DNA from: Caldilineaceae bacterium
GTDB taxonomy: Bacteria; Chloroflexota; Anaerolineae; Caldilineales; Caldilineaceae
Reading direction: 5' to 3'
DNA length: 36,712 nucleotides
Assembly (NCBI GenBank): GCA_026645575.1
Contig: JAPKMW010000109.1
Span: 1 to 36,712 of the forward strand
Shown here: in pieces, positions 30,312 through 36,712 of the stretch
Numbering within the stretch: the stretch's first letter is position 1
Layout of the letters: each line of letters opens with the position of its first letter
Notes under the pieces: model-generated
What the model saw: only the letters and a program-made list of their open reading frames with translations
What the model was told of the DNA's origin: nothing
The model's database searches: none
Translations under genes and position numbers: made by a program

Positions 30312-31646
30312 ATGAATATTCAAGCTGAGATTATGCCTCCGAGCATAGGAGACAAATTTGCGGAGGTTTCTCTGATAGCCAAAGATGTGGGGGACCTCTG
30401 TCGGTTGCGGATGGATTTCGCTAAATTGCGCCGACTTGGCCCTCTTCCCTCCGATACTGTCCTTGATTTTCTGTTGTTGGCTACGATTGTCTATGCACTT
30501 GATCGCCGGATCAGCCGAGCGAGTGCGGATGATGCATGGACACGCCATTTTAGTGTTCTGGTGCCGGTTGCGGACCCCGCTCTTTGGACTGCAGCCCAGC
30601 CATCTATCAACCAGTGTTTATCATTTTTGACCGGTGATGTATGGGATCTCTCTTTTGCCAAACGGAGTGGTCGTCTCGCTTTTCCTTCCTTTCAACGACG
30701 GCTGGTTGTGTGGCCACAACCACAAGCGGTTAGCCTGTTCTCGGGTGGGTTGGACTCACTCATCGGCGTTATAGACTATCTAGAGTCGCATCAGAACGCT
30801 TCGATTATGCTGGTTGGCCATCACGATCCGCGTATTGGTAGCGTCCTATCTGAACAAGAGATAACGTATGAAGCACTTGAACAGTCCTATGCTGGCCGTA
30901 TGTATCCGGTTTTCCCTTGGATCGGGGCAGATTCAGGCAAGGACACTACCCTAAGAAGCAGATCGTTCCTGTTTCTGGCATTGGGTGCGTATGTTGCGCA
31001 ACTGGTATCAGATACAACGCCGGTTCTTATCCCTGAAAACGGTACCATTGCGCTGAATGTACCTCTTACTGCCTCACGGACCGGCTCCTGTAGTACGCGT
31101 ACCGCTCATCCGTATTATCTGGCCCAATTATGTAACATTCTTCGGAGCTTACGCATCGGGACGCCGATACTAAATCCCTTAGCGGCCAAAACAAAGGGTG
31201 AGTGCGTGAAAGAGTGCCTCAATCGTACGGTTCTTGAACATATAGCCCCCTATACGATTTCCTGTGCCAAGCGAGGGCATACCAGGACTTGGTTGCGCCG
31301 ACAAACGAAGCAGTGTGGACGCTGTATGCCGTGTATTTACCGGCGGGCAGCGCTTCATACAATTGGTTGCGATACGGAACTCTACGGGCGTGATTTTTGT
31401 GCCGGTGAAGTGGATTTGTCATCGGATAAGGAATCTGCCGATGATTTGCGGGCATGCTTATCGTTTCTAGCTCACAAGTACACACCAGGCCAAATTGGCA
31501 CGCTGCTACTTGAAAATGGCCGGCTCGATATCGATAATCTGGGGCAATATGCAGATACTGTGGCGCGGGCAATGGAGGAAATTCGCACTCTTATCCGTGA
31601 TAAGGCAACGGTGGATATTAAAACGAGGGCCGGGTTAGGAGCGTAG
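30312..31646 (+). CDS. qatC: QatC, QueC-like PP-loop protein of the Qat defence system
   Basis: A 444-aa protein related to 7-cyano-7-deazaguanine synthase (QueC) but nearly twice as long. The PP-loop ATP-binding motif SGGLDS is at residues 144-149 (VSLFSGGLDSLIG). The zinc-binding cysteines are Cys318, Cys335, Cys338 and Cys341 (ISCAKRG... CGRCMPCIYRR), as in QueC. PVLIPENGTIALNVPLT is another QueC-like stretch. The N-terminal 140 residues are extra. QueC makes the nitrile of the deazaguanine precursor preQ0. In Qat the homologue is needed for defence; its ability to form a nitrile on a protein partner such as QatB rather than on a nucleobase has been proposed. No queD, queE or queF genes are nearby, so it is not the biosynthetic enzyme. 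Confidence 0.92.
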   Translation: MNIQAEIMPPSIGDKFAEVSLIAKDVGDLCRLRMDFAKLRRLGPLPSDTVLDFLLLATIVYALDRRISRASADDAWTRHFSVLVPVADPALWTAAQPSINQCLSFLTGDVWDLSFAKRSGRLAFPSFQRRLVVWPQPQAVSLFSGGLDSLIGVIDYLESHQNASIMLVGHHDPRIGSVLSEQEITYEALEQSYAGRMYPVFPWIGADSGKDTTLRSRSFLFLALGAYVAQLVSDTTPVLIPENGTIALNVPLTASRTGSCSTRTAHPYYLAQLCNILRSLRIGTPILNPLAAKTKGECVKECLNRTVLEHIAPYTISCAKRGHTRTWLRRQTKQCGRCMPCIYRRAALHTIGCDTELYGRDFCAGEVDLSSDKESADDLRACLSFLAHKYTPGQIGTLLLENGRLDIDNLGQYADTVARAMEEIRTLIRDKATVDIKTRAGLGA

Positions 31647-31647
31647 C

Positions 31648-32391
31648 GTGACTATGATTGACACTCATTGCCATATCGATCTATATGAAGATCCACAGCG
31701 CATCCTTATGGAGACAACACGGCAGTCTCTTATTACTGTTGCGGTAACCAACTTGCCAAGCTATTTTATGCTTGGAGTACCTCATGTTCGCACGGCTCGC
31801 TTTGTTCGTCTTGCGCTTGGATTGCATCCGTTGCTAGTGGAAAAACATACGGCCGCTGAATATCAGAAATTTGAAGAACTGGTAAGCACCACCTCCTACA
31901 TCGGCGAAGTGGGTCTTGATTACTCAAGGGAAGGGCGCCACACAGTTACGCAGCAGGTGAAGAGTTTCCGTTTTGTGTTAAGCCATATTCAAGACAGACC
32001 ACGGTTTGTGACCCTCCATTCCCGTAGGGCCGAAGCTGATGTGCTTGCGTTACTTACTGAGTATGAGATTCAGGCTGCCGTATTTCACTGGTATAGCGGG
32101 CCTGTTGCTTTGATCGATAAGATACTGGCAGCAGGCCATTATTTCTCATTCAATCCGGCCATGGTGCGCTCGTCAAAGGGATGGAGCATTATCGAACGTA
32201 TCCCGCAAGAGCGTGTTCTCACAGAAACCGACGGTCCCTATGTCAGAATAGGTAAGAAGATAGCAGCCCCTGCGGATGTGATAGTCGTTCTTGATTACTT
32301 GGCTCGTATATGGTCTGTATCACAGATCGAGGCAGAGAAACAAGTACTCAACAACTTTCAAGCTATTTTGGCGCCGATTAAACGTGGATAA
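31648..32391 (+). CDS. qatD: QatD, TatD-family metal-dependent nuclease of the Qat defence system
   Basis: A 247-aa TatD-like hydrolase. The metal-binding residues are in place: His7-x-His9 in IDTHCHIDL, Glu87 in YIGEVGLDYS, a histidine in VTLHSRRAE, HWYSG further on, and the aspartate in LTETDGPY. It is slightly shorter than housekeeping TatD (about 260). The GTG at 31648 is preferred because AGGAG lies six bases upstream; the ATG two codons later is twelve bases from it. It starts one base after the qatC stop and completes the QatABCD order. It probably degrades DNA or another phosphodiester substrate during phage defence. Confidence 0.92.
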   Translation: MTMIDTHCHIDLYEDPQRILMETTRQSLITVAVTNLPSYFMLGVPHVRTARFVRLALGLHPLLVEKHTAAEYQKFEELVSTTSYIGEVGLDYSREGRHTVTQQVKSFRFVLSHIQDRPRFVTLHSRRAEADVLALLTEYEIQAAVFHWYSGPVALIDKILAAGHYFSFNPAMVRSSKGWSIIERIPQERVLTETDGPYVRIGKKIAAPADVIVVLDYLARIWSVSQIEAEKQVLNNFQAILAPIKRG

Positions 32392-32539
32392 ATAAGATAA
32401 AGAGATATGGGTTCGCATTATTTGTCCTTGATTTTCCCGTTATCCTGTGCCTTGCTTACTTTTTATCGAGCTTACAACAGAAGTAGATTAACCTGTGAGA
32501 GATGCGCCTGCTCTTTCGCCGTGGACTGGCTGTCACAGC

Positions 32540-32956
32540 CTATGGTTCAAGCCGCTTAATGCCGCTAATCGCATCAAAGTCTTGATCATAGCTGTATAAT
32601 TCAGCCACCTGTTGACGTTCCATCTGTGCGATGGTCAAGCAGTCTTCAAAATCGAGAGTTGATTGACTATAGGAGTCCAATGCTCGCAGGTAGCTTTTCC
32701 GGTGAGGTAGTTTGAGGCCCGGTAACAATAAGAGGGGATGGAGGCGCTCTTTTATCTCCAACCGAGGAAGATGATACAGCTTCTTGGAACCCAGGACAAA
32801 GACTACTTCGGCGATAACCGCTTCTGTGGTCGTAATCTGAATCTGGTTGTGCTGCACCTGTTGAAAAAGCGCCAGACACGCTTTCGTCTTGACGGGATCC
32901 TCTGGCACGAGATACCGCAGGAAAATATTGGTGTCAACAAACCGCATGGTTCTCAT
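32540..32956 (-). CDS. PIN-domain toxin (VapC type)
   Basis: A 138-aa PIN-domain ribonuclease. Acidic active-site residues lie in FVDTNIFLRYL (Asp8), EAVIAEVVFVL, LDFEDCLTIA and SYDQDFD. VapC toxins cleave RNA, often tRNA, when freed from the antitoxin. The ATG overlaps the antitoxin stop codon (ATGA, 32953-32956), so translation is coupled. The pair stabilises accessory DNA or acts in defence, which fits its place between the Qat operon and a recombinase. Confidence 0.9.
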   Translation of the reverse strand: MRTMRFVDTNIFLRYLVPEDPVKTKACLALFQQVQHNQIQITTTEAVIAEVVFVLGSKKLYHLPRLEIKERLHPLLLLPGLKLPHRKSYLRALDSYSQSTLDFEDCLTIAQMERQQVAELYSYDQDFDAISGIKRLEP

Positions 32957-33261
32957 GGTTGTAAATCTTTGAGCAATTTCTCAGCTTTTTCCTCTTTGGC
33001 TTCCCTGATGGCTTCGTCAATACTCTTTCCCGATGCGAGTGGTGGCACGGAACCGGCGATCTCCTCTAAACTCATGACGGTAGCGGGCGCCACCTCGACT
33101 TTTTGATCCTGGATACGAAAGACGACTTTATCATGGGGTTTGACCTTCAATAAACGCCTGACTTCCACGGGTAGGGTGACACCGCCCTTAGCGCCCAGTG
33201 CGCTAATATATTCCTTCCTTTCTCGGCTAGCCGGTTGTGTCTCTGTAGGTTGAGTCTGCAT
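32953..33261 (-). CDS. AbrB/SpoVT-type antitoxin
   Basis: A 102-aa antitoxin. The N-terminal DNA-binding swapped-hairpin domain is at about 18-60 (ISALGAKGGVTLPVEVRRLLKVKPHDKVVF, with V.F..QD...V). The charged helical tail DEAIREAKEEKAEKLLKDL should wrap around the PIN toxin. It precedes and overlaps the toxin by four bases and most likely represses the shared promoter. It reads divergently from the recombinase gene. Confidence 0.9.
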   Translation of the reverse strand: MQTQPTETQPASRERKEYISALGAKGGVTLPVEVRRLLKVKPHDKVVFRIQDQKVEVAPATVMSLEEIAGSVPPLASGKSIDEAIREAKEEKAEKLLKDLQP

Positions 33262-33377
33262 ATGTATGTATGATACTGATTTCGCGCCAGTTTTTCAAGC
33301 GGAGTTTGTCATTTGAACGACGACAAGCAATATTTTGTTATACGATAAAGGATGGTTTAAGTTATAATGATTCTTGC

Positions 33378-33405
33378 TTGAAAAGCGCTGATATTATGCT
33401 AAGAT
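33378..33405 (+). promoter_or_regulatory. candidate promoter for the recombinase
   Basis: TTGAAA at 33378-33383 and TAAGAT at 33400-33405, 16 bases apart, precede the recombinase start by about 30 bases. The region is strongly AT-rich. A TATAAT at 33363-33368 lies nearby without a matching -35 box. Confidence 0.4.
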
Positions 33406-33436
33406 TAATTATATTCTACAAGGTTTTTAGGTAAGT

Positions 33437-34066
33437 ATGGAAAAATTAGCCAAAACTGTCGCCTATTTGCGTGTCTCAACCACTGACCAAGACTTGCAGA
33501 AGAATAAATTTGACATTCTCCATCTAGCCAACGAGAAGGGTCTAGGCAAAGTCGAGTGGGTAGAGGAGCAGGTATCCGGTCGCGTCTCGTGGAAGAAACG
33601 CAAAATTGCCCAAGTCATTGAAGCACTCCAAACCGGTGATAGCCTCATTGTCAGCGAACTCTCACGGTTGGGCCGCTCGATGCTGGAGTGCATGGAGATT
33701 CTCTCCATCGCCTCGCAGAAACAGGTCAATATCTATTCGGTCAAAGGCAATTGGCAACTGGATCAGTCTATCCAATCAAAGATTGTGGCGATGGCTTTCT
33801 CGATGGCAGCCGAGATTGAGCGCGATCTTATCAGCCAGCGCACCAAAGAGGCGCTGGCCGCCAAGAAGCAGGCCGGCATGAAGCTGGGGCGTCCACGCGG
33901 CGTGGGGAAGAGCAAATTGGATAGCTACCGACCAGAGATTGAAGCGTTACTGGCTAACGGCTCCACCCAAAAGTTTATTGCCGGTCGCTATCATACCACC
34001 GAAGCCAACCTGAGCCGCTGGATCGCCAAGCATAAGCTGAAACGGATAAAAGAAATTATACAATAG
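33437..34066 (+). CDS. serine recombinase (resolvase/invertase family)
   Basis: A 209-aa small serine recombinase. The nucleophile is Ser14 in AYLRVSTTDQ. ELSRLGRSMLECMEIL and AFSMAAEIERDLISQRTKEAL are the standard catalytic-domain landmarks, ending at the linker MKLGRPRG. A C-terminal helix-turn-helix (STQKFIAGRYHTTEANLSRWI) binds the site. The length is that of Tn3 resolvases and DNA invertases rather than of large integrases. It may resolve or invert part of the island, or belong to a transposon remnant. No transposase gene is visible in the window. Confidence 0.92.
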   Translation: MEKLAKTVAYLRVSTTDQDLQKNKFDILHLANEKGLGKVEWVEEQVSGRVSWKKRKIAQVIEALQTGDSLIVSELSRLGRSMLECMEILSIASQKQVNIYSVKGNWQLDQSIQSKIVAMAFSMAAEIERDLISQRTKEALAAKKQAGMKLGRPRGVGKSKLDSYRPEIEALLANGSTQKFIAGRYHTTEANLSRWIAKHKLKRIKEIIQ

Positions 34067-34097
34067 GAGCAAGAAATGTTATCAATTCACCAACGCT

Positions 34098-34313
34098 ATG
34101 CACAACACGAAATCCATGCCTCATCTTGAAATCTTTGCTGGCAATCTGTTCACCAAACGGCACACCTGGCAACCACTCAAAGGGCAGTTGCCGAGCAACA
34201 CCTGTTTATTGATTACCAGTCTGGACAATCCCACCCAAACGCGTTTGATGCATAAACTTGGTCAATTATTTCGTAAAAACGGCTCGTTTGTTGTTGTTCT
34301 CTCAATCGGGTGA
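34098..34313 (+). CDS. small hypothetical protein after the recombinase
   Basis: A possible 71-aa protein (or 65 aa from the ATG at 34116): MPHLEIFAGNLFTKRHTWQPL... DNPTQTRLMHKLGQLFRKNGSFVVVLSIG. It looks like the start of a folded domain. An AGGAG before the ATG at 34076 instead opens a 17-codon frame that overlaps it out of phase, so the gene may be frameshifted or translated by coupling. I do not recognise it. Confidence 0.4.
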   Translation: MHNTKSMPHLEIFAGNLFTKRHTWQPLKGQLPSNTCLLITSLDNPTQTRLMHKLGQLFRKNGSFVVVLSIG

Positions 34314-34531
34314 TAAAAAAGTGCAGCAACATTGATACCGCTATCAAATCTGGAAAAAAATAGGCTGGCCGAAGAGAACTGATTATGTACCTTCCATCCA
34401 TTTAGCCTTAGCATAAACTCACCTCATCAGCTATAATGAACTTGCCTCACGAAAATTAAAAGAAGTAGGCTGCTTGCATTACTCTGTTGCATTCGAACTG
34501 TAGGCCGCTTAAGCAGAAGGAGAAGACACAA

Positions 34532-35692
34532 ATGTGGGACAGCTTTATGGATTTATTTGGCTCACGGCTGTGGGAACCACATGGTCATTGCTTTTTATGG
34601 ACGCCTTCGCTTCTCTGGACAATGGTCAGTGCCAACTTGTTGATTGCCTTGGCCTACTACTCGATTCCTCTTGCTCTGCTCACCTTGGTCCAACGGCGTC
34701 AGGATCTCATCCACCGGCGTGTATTTATCTTGTTTGCTCTTTTTATCTTCGGGTGCGGCACCACCCACCTAGTCAAACTATGGACGCTTTGGGTGCCGGT
34801 TTACTGGCTACAGGGAACGGTCGACGCATTGACGGCGATTATCTCCGTAGTCACCGCCATTGTACTGTGGCCTTTGCTGCCGCAGATTCTGGCCTTACCC
34901 AGTCCTGCGCAATTACAAAAGGCGAACTTGGCCTTACAGCAGCAAATTCATATTCAGCAACAGACCGAAGCCATACTCCAGCAACGCACCCGCGAGTTAG
35001 AAGCAGCGAATCAAGAACTGGAAGCGTTTACTTACAGTGCTTCCCATGACCTCCGTTCTCCCTTACGTGCCATTAATAACTTGGCCACCTGGATTAGTGA
35101 AGATGCGGCTGATATGTTGCCTGCCCAGTCGCAAGAACACTTAACCAAACTACGAGGGCGCATCAAATATTTGGAGAATGTGCTGAATGATTTGCTGGCG
35201 TATGCCCGAGCTAGCCGGCAATACCATGCACCGGAACGCGTTGATACCCACGCACTGGTGCAGGAGACCGTTACGATGCTGGCGCCCCCACCTGGATTTG
35301 TCGTTCATACGGAACAGTTGCCTACGCTTGAAACGGAACGAGTGCCCTTAGCTACAATTTTGCGTAACCTCATCGCTAATGCTATCAAGCATCATCACCA
35401 GCCGGCCCAGGGTCAGGTACAGGTGACTGCCGTCGAAAAAGATGAATCAGTTATCTTTACGGTCGCTGATAACGGGCCTGGCATTGAACCACAATATCAT
35501 GAGCGCATCTTTGGGCTGTTTCAGACGCTCAGTTCACAGATGTCGAGTGAGGGAACTGGCATGGGGTTGGCCATTGTCAAAAAGCTCGTCGAAAGCCGAG
35601 GAGGACAGATTGCCATTGAATCTGAGGTGGGAAAAGGCACAATGTTTCACTTGACATGGCCGAAAGTGCGCCCTCGCGCAGAACAGGGGTAG
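34532..35692 (+). CDS. sensor histidine kinase with ethylene-receptor-type membrane domain
   Basis: A 386-aa kinase. AAGGAG lies nine bases before the ATG at 34532. Three transmembrane helices (about 27-53, 62-83 and 88-115) form an ETR1-type sensor: ANLLIALAYYSIPL and FALFIFGCGTTHLVKLW. With a constant offset of ten residues, Tyr42, Ile45, Pro46, Ile72, Cys75 and His79 match the ethylene- and copper-binding residues of plant ETR1; the Asp25 position is Asn35. A coiled coil (about 130-165) leads to the HisKA helix with phosphorylated His172 (SASHDLRSPLRA). The ATPase domain has LRNLIANAIKHH, VADNGPGI and EGTGMGLAIVKKL. The single-domain regulator 78 bases downstream is its likely target. Confidence 0.92.
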   Translation: MWDSFMDLFGSRLWEPHGHCFLWTPSLLWTMVSANLLIALAYYSIPLALLTLVQRRQDLIHRRVFILFALFIFGCGTTHLVKLWTLWVPVYWLQGTVDALTAIISVVTAIVLWPLLPQILALPSPAQLQKANLALQQQIHIQQQTEAILQQRTRELEAANQELEAFTYSASHDLRSPLRAINNLATWISEDAADMLPAQSQEHLTKLRGRIKYLENVLNDLLAYARASRQYHAPERVDTHALVQETVTMLAPPPGFVVHTEQLPTLETERVPLATILRNLIANAIKHHHQPAQGQVQVTAVEKDESVIFTVADNGPGIEPQYHERIFGLFQTLSSQMSSEGTGMGLAIVKKLVESRGGQIAIESEVGKGTMFHLTWPKVRPRAEQG

Positions 35693-35770
35693 GTCCGGAC
35701 TCCTTCCCAATCCAGGAGAAGTCCTGTCCTTGAATAAACATACGAATCCATAAGCTGCAGAGGTCAACGC

Positions 35771-36232
35771 ATGCGCCCATTACCCGTAATTCTAGTCGTT
35801 GAAGACGATGAGGTCGAAGCCGAGTTGTTGAATCGCGCTTTTGCCAAGTACAAGATGCCATACACGCTCTTTGTTGCCGCCGATGGTCTTGTGGCATTAC
35901 AAATGTTGCGTGGTGAAGAAGGATATTCACCCCTCCCTTGGCCGTACCTGATTTTACTCGATTTGAATATGCCTCGATTGAGTGGATTGGCCTTTTTAGA
36001 GATTCTGCGCCGCGATCCGATCCTCCACCCTAGCCTTGTCTGTGTGATGACAACGTCTGATGCGCAGCGCGATCAAAGTGCTGCTTTTTACCATCATGTG
36101 GCCGCCTATTTCATCAAGTCACAATTGAGTGCTGATTTGGCTGACCTGATGACCTTTCTGCATCAGTATTGTTCCCTTACTCAATTTCCAACGCAGGAGA
36201 TCGAGGGCAATATTTCTCTTCCAACAGAATAA
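35771..36232 (+). CDS. single-domain response regulator (Rcp1-like)
   Basis: A 153-aa receiver domain with no output domain. The acidic pocket is VVEDDEVE, the phosphorylated aspartate is Asp64 in LLDLNMPRLSG, and the switch residues are Thr in VMTTSD and Lys116 in YFIKS. AGAGG lies seven bases before the ATG. The extended loop GEEGYSPLPWPYLILLD is typical of regulators paired with phytochrome-like or hybrid-less kinases. It is co-directional with the kinase 78 bases upstream and probably passes phosphate on or acts by protein contact. Confidence 0.92.
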   Translation: MRPLPVILVVEDDEVEAELLNRAFAKYKMPYTLFVAADGLVALQMLRGEEGYSPLPWPYLILLDLNMPRLSGLAFLEILRRDPILHPSLVCVMTTSDAQRDQSAAFYHHVAAYFIKSQLSADLADLMTFLHQYCSLTQFPTQEIEGNISLPTE

Positions 36233-36344
36233 GTTTCTACGATTTACTCTCAAGAGGTAGCAGAACGCTGGCGCTTTCTATTCCCCATTGTTGGACAGTG
36301 GATTAATCGCTGCTGGTGGTCTGCTCAGACGCATCGCCACTGAA

Positions 36345-36712
36345 TCAGTGCTTTGATGCCTCATTCACCTCTATTTCTTCTACCCTCTGTATTCCCTTGG
36401 GCCACGTAAAACGGAAGGTCGCCCCAGCCCCCACAGCAGAGTCAACCGTGATTGTTCCACCAACTAGTTCAATCGCCTTTTTAACAATGGCTAGCCCCAT
36501 CCCGCTGCCTTCCACCGTGTCACGTGGCTGCAAGGTTTGGAAAATGTCAAAGATCTTCTGGTGAAACTGAGGATCGATCCCTGGCCCATCATCGCTGACA
36601 ACAAATTGAATCCAAGCGCCTTCATCGTGTGCTATTAACCTGAGTTCGGAGTAAAAAAGGAGACAAACACCTCCGTGCGTTGGTAAAATACGAGTGACGA
36701 AATCGTTAGACC
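36345..36712 (-). CDS. histidine kinase, C-terminal ATPase domain, cut by the right edge
   Basis: The minus-strand frame stays open from the edge of the window to a TGA at 36345. It encodes the end of a HATPase domain: WIQFVVSDDGPGIDP (G1 box), QKIFDIFQTLQPRD, GSGMGLAIVKKAIELVGG (G2 region) and GATFRFTWPKG. The 5' part, with the phospho-histidine, lies outside the window. It resembles the kinase at 34532 in the same motifs and converges on the response regulator gene. Confidence 0.85.
   Translation of the reverse strand, partial: SNDFVTRILPTHGGVCLLFYSELRLIAHDEGAWIQFVVSDDGPGIDPQFHQKIFDIFQTLQPRDTVEGSGMGLAIVKKAIELVGGTITVDSAVGAGATFRFTWPKGIQRVEEIEVNEASKH

Noticed and set aside
30312..31646. Reading the QueC-like gene as queuosine biosynthesis
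   Set aside because: It is much longer than QueC, lacks queD/queE neighbours and stands in the Qat gene order.
33437..34066. Reading the serine recombinase as the integrase of the island
   Set aside because: At 209 aa it is the size of resolvases and invertases, not of large serine integrases, and no attachment sites are visible.

Overview
The window looks like a chromosome segment of a filamentous Chloroflexota bacterium (Caldilineae/Anaerolineae-like). This is inferred, not proven. The grounds are secreted proteins with Thr-Pro rich linkers, a recurring C-terminal LFLP-type ending, a large CHAT-TPR protein, paired ECF sigma and anti-sigma genes, and gaps full of long palindromes.

Left part (1-16000). 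A CRISPR array of ten identical 37-bp repeats runs off the left edge (16-710), with no cas genes in view. A tRNA-Gln and a small membrane protein follow. Next, all on the + strand, come an ECF sigma factor, a zinc-finger anti-sigma-like protein, a 1020-aa TPR-CHAT protease, a secreted subtilase with two DUF5666-like domains, and a secreted protein made of seven DUF5666-like domains (2191-11214). A second set follows: an RskA-type anti-sigma and its ECF sigma on the minus strand, divergent from a secreted protein with six CHRD domains (11461-15820).

Middle part (16000-24300). On the minus strand are a Uma2 nuclease, a class A beta-lactamase-fold hydrolase, two Opp/Dpp-type permeases and a Tat/lipoprotein peptide-binding protein; no transporter ATPases are present. 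On the plus strand are a PLP aminotransferase, a decayed 5' fragment of a medium-chain dehydrogenase, and an intact paralogue of that dehydrogenase.

Right part (24300-34300) is an accessory island that looks less GC-rich by eye. It opens with a compact group: two paralogous proteins of unknown function flanking a small conserved island protein, a short ORF and a Rad52-type annealing protein. A complete QatABCD antiviral operon follows (KAP ATPase, QatB, QueC-like QatC, TatD-like QatD). After it come a VapBC-type toxin-antitoxin pair and a serine recombinase.

The right end carries a histidine kinase with an ethylene-receptor-type sensor, a single-domain response regulator, and the 3' end of another kinase that runs out of the window.

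The observations most worth following are the sigma/anti-sigma/CHAT/subtilase/DUF5666 locus, the Qat operon inside a recombinase-bearing island, the shared C-terminal LFLP ending, a dispersed palindrome family at three sites, and the near-complete ethylene-binding residue set in the kinase.
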